Counted from the first letter of the stretch, positions 17,071 through 25,884 are shown. The stretch is 64,000 nt of DNA from Yanshouia hominis (GCA_014385025.1 JACRTB010000005.1:124001-188000); one strand, 5' to 3'. The notes: generated by a model not told the origin, from the letters alone. Program-made: numbers and translations.

Positions 17071-17084
17071 TGTGATATATCACA
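17071..17084. promoter_or_regulatory. Putative GntR operator
   Basis: TGTGATATATCACA is a perfect 14-bp palindrome located between the -10 box and the GntR start codon, the position expected for an autorepression site. Confidence 0.6.
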
Positions 17085-17107
17085 GATATATGAAAGAGAG
17101 GGCGGCC

Positions 17108-17791
17108 ATGCCTCAAAAACAATCAATGAGCGATCAGGTTCTTTACCGCTTGCGTGAAGATATCGTCAACTGCGTATACAAGCCGGGGGAAATCATTACC
17201 GAAACCGAGGTAGCACAGCGATATGGTTCAAGCAAAACTCCGGCCCGCGAGGCTTTGAGTACCCTCTGTCTGGAAGAATACCTGCAGAAGTTTCCCCGGA
17301 AAGGCTATTTGATAAAAAGCATTTCCCTCTCGGATCTTCAAAGCCTGTTCCAGTTTCGCTGCATTTTGGAATGCGCTTCCGCTTCTCTCGCTGCGCAGCA
17401 CGCCTCCGAGGCGGAAATCCGGCTGCTCCAGTCCATCTGCAGCCAAATCGAACGCTTTGAGGACCGAACCGCCGGCATCACCGCCGGACAGCATGACGCG
17501 GGCAACGCCTCATTTCATATGCAGATTGCGCGCATGTCGCGCAATCCCTATCTGATCAGCGCCACGGCAAATATCCTTAATCAGATGCGCCGCGCGCTTA
17601 CCATGGATCTGATGGCCACCGACACAAGCGGCGCCTTTAAGGGACATCCCCATATCGTTCAGGCAATTCATGAACATAATCCCGCCGCCGCAGAGGAAGC
17701 CATGCGCCTTCATATCGGCACCACACAGGACCGCATCTATCTGCAGAATTCCCAGTTTTTCCGCAGCGCAGGGGAATTCACATCGGTGTGA
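17108..17791 (+). CDS. GntR-family regulator (FCD/FadR subfamily)
   Basis: 227 residues. N-terminal winged helix: LREDIVNCVYKPGEIITETEVAQRYGSSKTPAREALSTL split here as LREDIVNCVYKPGEII and GSSKTPAREAL, the classic GntR signature. The C-terminal all-helical FCD domain has the metal/ligand pattern HMQIARMSRNPYL and HPHIVQAI...RLHI. The ATG at 17108 is preferred because GAGAGGG lies 5 bases upstream; in-frame ATGs further up fall in the promoter. First gene of the cassette with an asparaginase-family enzyme and a TAXI-TRAP transporter; it probably represses that cassette and responds to its substrate. Confidence 0.92.
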   Translation: MPQKQSMSDQVLYRLREDIVNCVYKPGEIITETEVAQRYGSSKTPAREALSTLCLEEYLQKFPRKGYLIKSISLSDLQSLFQFRCILECASASLAAQHASEAEIRLLQSICSQIERFEDRTAGITAGQHDAGNASFHMQIARMSRNPYLISATANILNQMRRALTMDLMATDTSGAFKGHPHIVQAIHEHNPAAAEEAMRLHIGTTQDRIYLQNSQFFRSAGEFTSV

Positions 17792-17834
17792 TATCCCGGG
17801 ACATTATCAAGCTTCTAGGGAGAGATAGGTCAAG

Positions 17835-18845
17835 ATGAGCAAAAGCAAAGTGATTGTTTTCACAACCGGCGGGACAATTATGAGCCGCTTTGACAGCGCC
17901 ACCGGTACAATTGTGCAGGCGGAAAGCGGGGATCATCTGCTCAGCGCCCTGTCCGCGTTTGACAGCAATATTGAAATTGAAGCATACGATTTCTGCAACA
18001 GGCCAAGCCCGCACATGGACCCGAAAATCGGACTGAGCCTTTCCAAAAAAATTCAGGAGGCGCTCAAACGCGAGGAAATCTCCGGCGCTGTCATCGCGCA
18101 TGGGACAGATACGATTGAGGAGATGTCTTATCTCACCTCCCTGATTCTTTCCAGCCCAAAGCCGGTCGTTTTTACCGGCGCAATGAAGAGTTCGAGCGAA
18201 GAATATATCGATAACATCGGCAATCTTCTCGGCGCCATCCGGATCGCCGCCGATCCCCGCTCCCAGAAGAGGGGGGTAATGGTTTTTTTCAATCAGGATA
18301 TTTTTCCGGCCCGCTGCATTGTCAAGGGAGACACCAATCATATGAACTCCTTTCTTGCCACCGAGGGCGGGCCGATGGGAGCGGTGATCAACGGGGAAGT
18401 CATTTTTTACCACAGGATCCCGGCTCAGAAAACCTACGATGTCAGCCGTCTTGACAGCAATGTGCAGCTCATTAAGGCCTGCTTTGGCATGTCTCCGCTT
18501 TTGATCGACGCCTGCACCGACGCCGCGGTCGATGGAATTGTCATCGAAGCCCTCGGCGCGGGGAACCTCCCGCCGAGCGTTCTGCCGAGCATCCGGCGCG
18601 CGATCGCCGCCGGAATCCCGGTCATCATTGCCTCCCGATGCCTGCGGGGGCCATCTCTCGCCGTTTACGCCTACGAGGGGGGCGGCGCCCAGCTCAAAGC
18701 AATGGGCTGTATCTTCAGCGGAAATCTGAACGGTACCAAAGCCAGGATTCAGCTGATGGTGCTGAAAAGCGCCTGCTGCGGGCCCACTGAAATCGCCGCC
18801 TGCTTCGCCGAACGAAGCGGCACAGAAGAGAGCAAGTCCCGGTAG
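17835..18845 (+). CDS. Asparaginase/glutaminase family amidohydrolase
   Basis: 336 residues, cytoplasmic (no signal peptide). First catalytic threonine motif TTGGTI at 10-15, second motif AHGTDTIEEMSYL at 88-100 with the Thr-Asp pair, and the VVFTGAMKSSSEEY loop, where most type II enzymes have TGAMRP...S.DG. The substitution after TGAMK suggests a substrate other than plain asparagine. It would hydrolyse an amide such as asparagine, glutamine or a related compound brought in by the adjoining TRAP transporter. AGG lies 5 bases before the ATG; the gap to the GntR gene is 43 bases. Confidence 0.88.
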   Translation: MSKSKVIVFTTGGTIMSRFDSATGTIVQAESGDHLLSALSAFDSNIEIEAYDFCNRPSPHMDPKIGLSLSKKIQEALKREEISGAVIAHGTDTIEEMSYLTSLILSSPKPVVFTGAMKSSSEEYIDNIGNLLGAIRIAADPRSQKRGVMVFFNQDIFPARCIVKGDTNHMNSFLATEGGPMGAVINGEVIFYHRIPAQKTYDVSRLDSNVQLIKACFGMSPLLIDACTDAAVDGIVIEALGAGNLPPSVLPSIRRAIAAGIPVIIASRCLRGPSLAVYAYEGGGAQLKAMGCIFSGNLNGTKARIQLMVLKSACCGPTEIAACFAERSGTEESKSR

Positions 18846-18994
18846 GGGTGCTTTCCTTCACCGTTCGGGGCGGCTTTGTCAAATTGTTCAGCGCAAGGGA
18901 CGCTTCACCAGCATAACTGCGTGAACGGTGGAAAATATGGCATCCTTTTCGCTGTTCAAAATAGAAAGTCTCATATTTGTTAAGGAGGATTCTC

Positions 18995-20038
18995 ATGAAA
19001 AAGAACAAGAAGTCTCTGCTCGCTCTGCTGCTTGCCGGCGCCGCAATCCTGTCGGTCGGATGCAGCAATACGCCTCAATTGATTTCGTCTTCAGAAGCGG
19101 CCGCCCCATCGTCTGACGGAGCTCCGGCCCAGTCGCAGCCCGCCCTGTCCCAGTCCTACAGCTTCACGGTCGGAACCTCCTCCTCAGGCGGAAGCGTTTA
19201 CGCCGTAGGCGCTGGTCTTTCCCAGATGCTCACCGAGAAAATCAGCGGACTGAATATGCGTGCAATCGCCACCGGCGGCGCGGTTGATAACGTGGGGCTG
19301 ATGAGCCGCGGCGAGGTTCAGCTTTCCCTGAACGCCTCGAACACCAACTATCTGGCCTGTAATGGACAGCTGGAGGGCATGGACAAGCAGGAAAACCTGC
19401 GCGGTATCGTCAGCCTGTACCCCAGTGTTTTCCACTTTATTGTCGGGAAAGAGTCCGGCATCACCGGCTTTGATCAGCTCGGCGGCAGGAAGGGCGCTGT
19501 CGGCGCTCCCGCGAGCGCGACCGACCTTTACTGCACCGACGTTCTGAGCTATTTCGGCTATGACTATCACGACCGCAAGGACGTGGAGGCAGTTTATGCC
19601 AACACCAGCGACGCCACCGACCAGTTCAAGGACGGCCACATCGACTGGGCGCTGTTCCCGCTGGGCGTTCCCGGATCTGCCGTCCTCGACCTGAGCATGA
19701 GCGGCAAGATTGATATTCTGCCGATCGAGGGCGAGGATCGCGACGGACTTCTCAAGCAGTTCCCCTACTACATCCCCTACACCATCCCCGCAGGCACCTA
19801 CACCGGCTTTGACTCGGATATCGATACCGTTGGCTGCGTGATTACTCTCGTTGCTGATGAGAGCGTAGACGAAGAAGTGGTCTATCAGATTACCAAGACC
19901 ATCTGGGAGAACCTTGACAGTGTACAGACCATTGCCAATTCCCTGACCTGGATGAGCAAGGAAAACGCGGTTGCCGGCATCGGCGCTCCCCTGCATCCCG
20001 GCGCCGAGCGCTATTACAAAGAAATCGGCGTTCTGTAA
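18995..20038 (+). CDS. TAXI-family TRAP transporter solute receptor (lipoprotein)
   Basis: 347 residues. A lipoprotein signal peptide (KKNKKSLLALLLAGAAILSVGCS) ends in the lipobox LSVGC, with Cys23 as the lipidated residue; a Ser/Ala/Pro-rich spacer follows. The mature part has TAXI features: SFTVGTSSSGGSVYAVGAGL near the start, the AIATGGAVDNVGLMSRGEVQ segment, and GAVGAPASATDLYCTDVLS. It captures substrate outside the cell for the fused permease two genes downstream. AAGGAGG lies 6 bases before the ATG. A spacer of about 150 bases separates it from the asparaginase gene and contains an ACCGTTC...GAACGGT inverted repeat. Confidence 0.93.
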   Translation: MKKNKKSLLALLLAGAAILSVGCSNTPQLISSSEAAAPSSDGAPAQSQPALSQSYSFTVGTSSSGGSVYAVGAGLSQMLTEKISGLNMRAIATGGAVDNVGLMSRGEVQLSLNASNTNYLACNGQLEGMDKQENLRGIVSLYPSVFHFIVGKESGITGFDQLGGRKGAVGAPASATDLYCTDVLSYFGYDYHDRKDVEAVYANTSDATDQFKDGHIDWALFPLGVPGSAVLDLSMSGKIDILPIEGEDRDGLLKQFPYYIPYTIPAGTYTGFDSDIDTVGCVITLVADESVDEEVVYQITKTIWENLDSVQTIANSLTWMSKENAVAGIGAPLHPGAERYYKEIGVL

Positions 20039-20082
20039 TCTTCCAAGCACAACCCTACAACTTTTCAGAGAGGTGGATCCAG

Positions 20083-20505
20083 TTGAGAAAAATACGGATG
20101 GATATCCCTGAGCTTTCGCTCACCGCTGTGATTCGATGCGAAGAGCGCAACAGCGCCCTTTGCGATGAAATTTGGAACCGCTTGCCCTTTGACTGCGTTC
20201 AGGAACACGGTATGGTGTCCGGCGAGCTCATCTATTGCTGGGTTCCACTGATCAGCACCGCTCCCACCCCTTATAAGCTGATGTATACGGAATCGCCCAT
20301 CGGCTGCGTGACCTACTCACAGGGGACCGGAAATAAAATCATTGTGAAATACGGTCCCTGTGGGGAGGACCTCTACGCGCCCGTTCTGGGTTATGTCGAG
20401 GCGGAGGGCCTGAAGGATCTGGCTCGTGCGGGACGGGAAGTCTGGTTCAACTATTTCGACGATAAAAAAATCTTCGTTGTCCATTTCAGCAAGGAGGAGG
20501 AATAA
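20083..20505 (+). CDS. DUF3830-like (cyclophilin-like fold) protein
   Basis: 140 residues, soluble. SALCDEIWNRLPFDCVQEHG, IYCWVPLISTAP, and PIGCVTYSQGTGNKIIVKYG resemble, from memory, the DUF3830 cyclophilin-like family, seen next to transport and amide-metabolism genes; this is not a database result. The start is TTG at 20083, supported by AGGTGG 6 bases upstream; the ATG at 20098 has no ribosome site. The same sequence type forms the N-terminal half of the fused protein at 23055, so it is one half of a split pair with the next gene. Function unknown; binding of the transported solute is a reasonable guess. Confidence 0.75.
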   Translation: MRKIRMDIPELSLTAVIRCEERNSALCDEIWNRLPFDCVQEHGMVSGELIYCWVPLISTAPTPYKLMYTESPIGCVTYSQGTGNKIIVKYGPCGEDLYAPVLGYVEAEGLKDLARAGREVWFNYFDDKKIFVVHFSKEEE

Positions 20506-20506
20506 G

Positions 20507-21025
20507 ATGGCGGCATGGCAGCAGCTCAAAGAACGTATCGACGCGGAAACGGAGCGAATCTGGCTCAACGAGCCGGATGAAATGAAAATCCAGCGGCTCG
20601 GCCTGCTGAAAAACAAGGCAGGTTCCTACGGCCAGTACTTTGGAGCATGGGATTTCGCCAACGGTATGATCCGCGATCTCTCTATGTACACCATGTACCC
20701 CCTGCTTCGCCTGATGGTCGGCGGAAATTTCTCGCTCGACCAGATGAAGGAAATTTACCAGACGGTAATCCCGGTCTATACCGAATATCTGCGCTACTCC
20801 GGATATCCCACGCTCGGCGGTTTCTGCCGGGAATTTCGTGCCTGTCTCGATTCCATTGAAACCAAGGAAGATTTTATCTCGCTCTATAAAAGTCTGCTGA
20901 TGTACTGCAACAAGCTGACCGCATGGATGTATCATTACGCACCATGGGAAATGGCGGTTTCCTTCCGCCAAAAGGATGAAGCCTGGGTCAACGAGGCGAA
21001 GCGTTTGCTGGAGCTTCAAAATTAA
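20507..21025 (+). CDS. Uncharacterised helical partner of the DUF3830-like protein
   Basis: 172 residues, predicted mostly helical and soluble. Landmarks GSYGQYFGAWDFANGMIRDL and SMYTMYPLLRLMVGG are shared with the C-terminal half of the fusion at 23055 (GSCGQYFSTWEFVYSLTRDL, SMYTLYPIARL). GGAGGAGGAATAAG precedes the ATG, and the gene starts right after the preceding stop. I do not recognise a family. The natural fusion downstream indicates that it acts physically with the DUF3830-like protein. Confidence 0.75.
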   Translation: MAAWQQLKERIDAETERIWLNEPDEMKIQRLGLLKNKAGSYGQYFGAWDFANGMIRDLSMYTMYPLLRLMVGGNFSLDQMKEIYQTVIPVYTEYLRYSGYPTLGGFCREFRACLDSIETKEDFISLYKSLLMYCNKLTAWMYHYAPWEMAVSFRQKDEAWVNEAKRLLELQN

Positions 21026-21046
21026 AACGGATAGGAGTTTTAGTCT

Positions 21047-22975
21047 ATGAGCAACTCAGTACCCGCGAACTCCGCGCCGGATGAATTTTCCGGGCGGACA
21101 CGGCGGATGGGAAACAGCTTCTGGGGCCATGTCATCCGCTACGGCGCCGTTGTTCTTTCCCTGTTCCACCTCTATACCGCCGGATTTGGCACTCTGCCGA
21201 TGGTCAAACAGCGCAGCGTCCACCTTGCGCTGGTGCTGTTTCTGGTGTTTCTCTGCTTTCCGCGCAGCAAGAAGCACTCTTCGCGTTTGAAAATGTCGGC
21301 CGACTCGGTTATTTTAGCCGTTCTGGGCTTTGCCCTCAACATGTATGTCTTTGTCCGGTTTGACCAGATTGCCATGAACTCAGGCATCATGAATCCCATC
21401 GATATGGTCGTCGGAGGTATTCTGATTCTCGTTGTGCTGGAGGGATGCCGAAGGACATCAGGCCTTGCGCTTCCCCTTCTGATGAGCTTTGCTTTGATTT
21501 ATTGCTACTTTGGGCCTTATTTCCCGTCATTTTTCCGGCATAACGGCCTGACCCTGCACCGGATTATCCAGTACATGGTCTGGTCCACTGAGGGCATCTA
21601 CGGTCTGGTGCTGGGCGTTTCATCCACTTATCTGTTCGTGTTTATTCTCTTTGGCGCGATTCTTGACAAAACCGGACTTGCCGCGGTCATCAATGATCTT
21701 TCGATGTCAATCGCCGGGCGCGCCCGCGGAGGCCCCGCCAAAGTCGCAATTATCGCCAGTGGATGCATGGGGACGATTTCCGGCAGTGCCGTCGCCAATG
21801 TTGCAACGACCGGCACCCTGACTATTCCGCTGATGAAATCGCTGGGCTATTCCCCGACCTTCGCCGCATCGGTTGAGGCCATCGCCAGCACCGGCGGCAT
21901 GATCATGCCGCCGATCATGGGCGCTTCGGCCATGATCATGGCGGAATTTCTGGGCGTTCCCTATGTCGCCATCATGAAAGCAGCCCTGATTCCCGCCCTG
22001 CTTTACTACTTCTCCACTTGGGTTGTGGTCGATTTGGAGGCGCGCCGTCTGCATCTTCCCACGATGTCGAAGGAGGACATTCCCCATTTTCGTGCCGTCT
22101 TCCTCAAGCGCGGCTACATGCTGATTCCGATTCTTGTGCTGCTGGTTCTGATGATCATCGGACGCACCCCGCTCTATTCCGCTTTCTACTCGATCTTGGT
22201 GGCCCTCGTCCTCACATCGCTGAAAAAGGAAACCCGCCTGACCCCCGAGCGTGCCATTGATGCGCTGGAGGACGCGGGAAAGCTGGCAATCCCGGTTGCC
22301 AATACCTGTGCTTCGGTCGGCATCATGGTCGGTATGACCGGCGCCACCGGTTTGGGCATGGTGCTCGGCGACGGTCTGATCAAGCTCGCGGGCGGAAACT
22401 TCTACCTGACTCTGATTTTCGCCATGATCACCTGCCTGATTCTCGGCATGGGCCTGCCCTCCTCCGCCTGTTACATCGTGGTTTCCACCTTGGCGGCCCC
22501 CGCCCTGCTGCGTTTCGGAATTTCAGGAATTCCGGTTCATCTGTTCGCGTTCTATTACGGCATTCTTTCGGTTTTGACTCCTCCTGTCTGCACCGCTTCC
22601 TTTACCGCTGCGGGCATTGCCGGAGAGAACCCCAATACGGTGGGCTACAGTGCCTTCCGCATGGCGGCGGCCGGATTTCTGATTCCTTTCATGTTCATTA
22701 CCTCGCCCGAGCTGCTGCTGATTGACGCCTCCTTCCTTGATGTCATTACAAAGATTCCGACTGCGGCCATCGGAACGGTCGCGCTGGCCTTTGCCATTAT
22801 CGGATACTGGAAAGCGCCCGTTCGCCGCTGGGAGCGCGCCGTTTCGTTCCTTGCCGGTATTCTTCTGATGGACGGCGGCATTCTGACCGATGTGGGCGGC
22901 ATCGCGCTCTTCATTGTGGTCGTCGTGCTCAACTGGAAGCGTGAAAAGAACGCCGCGGCACCGCAGCAAGCATAG
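21047..22975 (+). CDS. TRAP transporter fused permease (small plus large membrane domains)
   Basis: 642 residues with about 15 or more membrane helices. The N-terminal quarter is the small DctQ-like domain, followed by the DctM-like domain with GPAKVAIIASGCMGTISGSA (typical of TAXI-type fused permeases), EAIASTGGMIMPPIMGASA and LGMGLPSSACYIVVSTLAAP. It moves the solute captured by the upstream TAXI receptor, driven by an ion gradient (usually Na+ in this class). TAGGAG lies 9 bases before the ATG; only 21 bases separate it from the preceding gene. Confidence 0.94.
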   Translation: MSNSVPANSAPDEFSGRTRRMGNSFWGHVIRYGAVVLSLFHLYTAGFGTLPMVKQRSVHLALVLFLVFLCFPRSKKHSSRLKMSADSVILAVLGFALNMYVFVRFDQIAMNSGIMNPIDMVVGGILILVVLEGCRRTSGLALPLLMSFALIYCYFGPYFPSFFRHNGLTLHRIIQYMVWSTEGIYGLVLGVSSTYLFVFILFGAILDKTGLAAVINDLSMSIAGRARGGPAKVAIIASGCMGTISGSAVANVATTGTLTIPLMKSLGYSPTFAASVEAIASTGGMIMPPIMGASAMIMAEFLGVPYVAIMKAALIPALLYYFSTWVVVDLEARRLHLPTMSKEDIPHFRAVFLKRGYMLIPILVLLVLMIIGRTPLYSAFYSILVALVLTSLKKETRLTPERAIDALEDAGKLAIPVANTCASVGIMVGMTGATGLGMVLGDGLIKLAGGNFYLTLIFAMITCLILGMGLPSSACYIVVSTLAAPALLRFGISGIPVHLFAFYYGILSVLTPPVCTASFTAAGIAGENPNTVGYSAFRMAAAGFLIPFMFITSPELLLIDASFLDVITKIPTAAIGTVALAFAIIGYWKAPVRRWERAVSFLAGILLMDGGILTDVGGIALFIVVVVLNWKREKNAAAPQQA

Positions 22976-23054
22976 TTTTCGTGGAAGTAGAGCGCGGACA
23001 TGTTTCGCGCTCTATTTCTTAATAAAGGTAAACGGGAAACCGGAAGGGAGAAAA

Positions 23055-24041
23055 ATGAACCGACGTATTCTTTTGGAGTGGCCGGGGTTGGGGCTTTCAG
23101 CTCACGCCACACTGGCCGATGATCAGAATCCCGAGCTCTGCAACGAGCTTTGGAACGCCCTGCCCTTTGACAGTATCATGAACAACGCCGTGGTTACCGA
23201 CGGCTCGATGTATTGCTGGGCTCCTCTGCTGAGCTTCGCTCCGATTCGCTATAAAGAACGGATCGACCTCGCCCCGATCGGGCGTCTGCGCTATTCTCAG
23301 AACACCGGCAACAAGGTGATCGTTCAGTACGGCGCGTGCAACGAGGATATCATGGGAGCTGTTTTGGGTCAGATCGACAAGGAGGATCTCTCCGTCCTAA
23401 AGCAGGTCGGCGAGGAAGCCCGCACCGCGATCTTTATGTCCAAGAAAGAAATCCATGTCCACATCTCCCGCTGCTGTAAAGAGTCCGAATCCGCCGGAGA
23501 ACGGCATGTTCTGGAAAAGCCCGCTGTTTGCAGCGAAGCGGTGGAGCGTCTTGCGCAGGAACTCATCTCCCTCGCCGAAGAGGCAAGTCTCCGGGAACCT
23601 GAGGAGCATAAGAGAGTCCGCACCGGGCGGAATTCCGGCATGGGTTCCTGCGGGCAGTATTTCAGCACCTGGGAATTTGTTTACAGTCTCACGCGCGATC
23701 TCTCCATGTATACCCTTTATCCCATCGCCAGACTGTGCCGGGACGAGCAGCTCGGTGTGCGCCAATTGGAACGGGTTTATATGGAAATTGATCCGACCTA
23801 CACCAATCTTCTTGGTTCTTACGGGATGAAGCGCCTGCGTGAGCTGGCCAGAGTCTTCCGCGGGATGATCGCTGAAAAGATTCTGACCAAGGATGAGTTC
23901 CGTTATCTGATCGATTCCTTCACATTCTATACCAACATGCTGGCGCAGTGGTCCTATTTCTATTATCCTTGGGGAATCGGATGCGCCTGCTTCCGCTTTG
24001 ATGAAGAGCATCAAACCTATGTCCCTGAAACCGAAGGATAA
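23055..24041 (+). CDS. Fusion of the DUF3830-like domain and the helical partner domain
   Basis: 328 residues. Residues about 1-130 parallel the 140-residue DUF3830-like protein (ELCNELWNALPFD, MYCWAPLLSFAP, PIGRLRYSQNTGNKVIVQYG). Residues about 170-328 parallel the 172-residue helical protein (SCGQYFSTWEF, TRDLSMYTLYP, YFYYPWGIG). A charged linker with CCKESESAGERH lies between. GGAAGGGAG lies 5 bases before the ATG. It is the last gene of the cassette, 79 bases after the permease. Two divergent versions of one two-domain protein in a single operon suggest subfunctions, or a heteromeric complex. Function unknown. Confidence 0.8.
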   Translation: MNRRILLEWPGLGLSAHATLADDQNPELCNELWNALPFDSIMNNAVVTDGSMYCWAPLLSFAPIRYKERIDLAPIGRLRYSQNTGNKVIVQYGACNEDIMGAVLGQIDKEDLSVLKQVGEEARTAIFMSKKEIHVHISRCCKESESAGERHVLEKPAVCSEAVERLAQELISLAEEASLREPEEHKRVRTGRNSGMGSCGQYFSTWEFVYSLTRDLSMYTLYPIARLCRDEQLGVRQLERVYMEIDPTYTNLLGSYGMKRLRELARVFRGMIAEKILTKDEFRYLIDSFTFYTNMLAQWSYFYYPWGIGCACFRFDEEHQTYVPETEG

Positions 24042-24144
24042 CGGCGGTGCGGATTTCATATGCCGTTCCGACCGTTTTTGCCCTCGATTTCGCCTGCCTG
24101 ACCACTGCTTTTCAACATTTTTGCCGGATGAATGCAATTTTCCC

Positions 24145-24173
24145 TTGCCAAACGGGATAAAATATGGTATGGT
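24145..24173 (+). promoter_or_regulatory. Promoter of the rimP-nusA-infB operon
   Basis: TTGCCA and TATGGT with a 17-base spacer, about 30 bases before the leader hairpin. Confidence 0.65.
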
Positions 24174-24203
24174 ATACGGGTAAGTAGAGAGTAATTGACA
24201 GGA

Positions 24204-24227
24204 GAGTGGGTAACAACCCGCTCTTTT
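24204..24227 (+). promoter_or_regulatory. Leader attenuator hairpin of the rimP operon
   Basis: GAGTGGGT, AACA and ACCCGCTC followed by TTTT form a small intrinsic terminator within the leader, just before rimP. This hairpin type recurs upstream of rimP-nusA in many Clostridia and may let NusA adjust its own operon; the mechanism is inferred. Confidence 0.7.
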
Positions 24228-24249
24228 GTTTATGTATAGGGAGGTTTCT

Positions 24250-24747
24250 ATGGCAAAGGCAAAACCGAACACCGCGCAGGTCGCCGCATCGCTTGCCGAG
24301 CCGCTGCTCGAGCAAATGGGGCTGCGTCTTTGGGACATCCGCTTTGAGAAGGAGGGCGGGGTATGGTTCCTGCGCTTCTTCATTGATAAGGAGGGCGGGG
24401 TCGATATCAACGACTGCGAGCGGTTTTCCCGGGCCATCGACCCGGTTCTCGACGCGGCGGACCCGATCGAGCAGTCCTACTGTCTCGAGGTGTCCTCGCC
24501 CGGCGTTGAGCGCGAGCTGACCAGGCCATGGCATTTTGAAGAAAACCTTGGCCGCAAGGTCAATGCCCGCCTCATCCGCGCGAAAAACGGTATCCGGGAA
24601 TTTTCCGGCATTCTTGAATCCTATGAGGACGGGGTCGCCGTCATCCGGGATGAAGAAAATGACATGACCCTTTCGGTCGCCAAAAGCGAGGCGGCCTATG
24701 TGAGATTGCAGGACGATTTTGATTACAGCAAAGGAGAAGACCAATGA
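24250..24747 (+). CDS. rimP: Ribosome maturation factor RimP
   Basis: 165 residues. N-terminal domain with LLEQMGLRLWDIRFEKEG and DINDCERFSRAIDPVLD, then the diagnostic YCLEVSSPGVERELTRPWHF. The C-terminal Sm-like domain follows. It assists 30S subunit maturation. GGGAGG lies 6 bases before the chosen ATG. Its stop overlaps the nusA start by 4 bases. Confidence 0.95.
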   Translation: MAKAKPNTAQVAASLAEPLLEQMGLRLWDIRFEKEGGVWFLRFFIDKEGGVDINDCERFSRAIDPVLDAADPIEQSYCLEVSSPGVERELTRPWHFEENLGRKVNARLIRAKNGIREFSGILESYEDGVAVIRDEENDMTLSVAKSEAAYVRLQDDFDYSKGEDQ

Positions 24748-25847
24748 TCAACCGCGAATTTTTCGAGGCGCTCGAGCTGCTCGAAAAGGAAAAGGGCATT
24801 CCCGTCCCCTACATGATCGAAAAGATCCAGAATGCCGTCTCGATCGCCGTCAAGCGCGACGCCAACGGCGGGGAGGACAACATCGTTGAAATCGATCCGG
24901 TTACCGCCCGTTTCTTCGTCGCGGTGAGAAAGCATGTCGTCGAGCAGGTCGAGGACCCCTCCATCGAGATCGGCCTCGGGGCGGCACAGGGCGTCAAGGC
25001 CGGCGCCAAGCTCGGCGACCTCATTGAAATCCCTCTCGATCCCAAGCGTTTTGGGCGCATTGCCGCCATGAGCGCCAAGCATGTCATCCGTCAGGGGATT
25101 CGCGAGGCCGAACGCGGCCAGCTGCTCGCCGAGTATCAGTCCAAACAGTGCGACATCGTAACCGCCACTGTGGTGAAAACCGATCCGCGGCGCGGAAACG
25201 TCACCGTCGAGATCGGCCGTTCCGAAGCGATTCTGCCCAAATCCGAACAGGTCCCCGGCGAGGAATACAAGGACGGCGAACGGATTAAGGTTTATGTTTC
25301 CGATGTGATCAACGGCGAGAAGGGTCCCAAGATCATGATCTCGCGGATTCATCCCGGACTGGTCAAGCGGCTCTTTGAGATGAACATCCCTGAGGTTTAC
25401 GACGGCACCGTCGAGATCAAGTCGATCTCCCGCGAGGCCGGCGTGCGCAGCAAGGTCGCGGTGACCTCCCGCGATGAAAACGTTGACGCGGTGGGCGCCT
25501 GCATCGGACCGAAGGGCGCGCGCGTCAACTCGATCGTCGATGAACTCGGCGGCGAGAAAATCGACGTCATCCGCTATTCCGAGGACCCCGCTGAATTTGT
25601 GGCGGCCGCGCTTTCGCCCGCCTCGGTCCTGTCGGTCGAGATCGATCCCGAGGTTCCCAGAGCCTGCCGGGTCGTCGTGCCGGATCATCAGCTCTCACTG
25701 GCGATCGGCAACAAGGGCCACAACGCCCGTCTGGCCGCCCGGCTGACCGGCTGGAAAATCGATATCCGGCCCGAGAGCGGCTTCCCCGAAGAAGAACCCG
25801 CCGCACCGGATGAACAGCAGACGGAAGAAGCCGGCGGGACGCTCTGA
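24744..25847 (+). CDS. nusA: Transcription termination/antitermination factor NusA
   Basis: 367 residues, the short Gram-positive form without C-terminal acidic repeats. The N-terminal RNA polymerase-binding domain (FFEALELLEKEKGIP) is followed by an S1 domain (about 130-195, ATVVKTDPRRGNVTVEIG) and two KH domains with VDAVGACIGPKGARVNSIV and LAIGNKGHNARLAARLTGWK. It modulates pausing and termination and is co-transcribed with translation factors as in most Bacillota. Confidence 0.97.
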   Translation: MINREFFEALELLEKEKGIPVPYMIEKIQNAVSIAVKRDANGGEDNIVEIDPVTARFFVAVRKHVVEQVEDPSIEIGLGAAQGVKAGAKLGDLIEIPLDPKRFGRIAAMSAKHVIRQGIREAERGQLLAEYQSKQCDIVTATVVKTDPRRGNVTVEIGRSEAILPKSEQVPGEEYKDGERIKVYVSDVINGEKGPKIMISRIHPGLVKRLFEMNIPEVYDGTVEIKSISREAGVRSKVAVTSRDENVDAVGACIGPKGARVNSIVDELGGEKIDVIRYSEDPAEFVAAALSPASVLSVEIDPEVPRACRVVVPDHQLSLAIGNKGHNARLAARLTGWKIDIRPESGFPEEEPAAPDEQQTEEAGGTL

Positions 25848-25884
25848 GCCGATTTTGACAGGAACCCACACGGAGGTGAACGGG

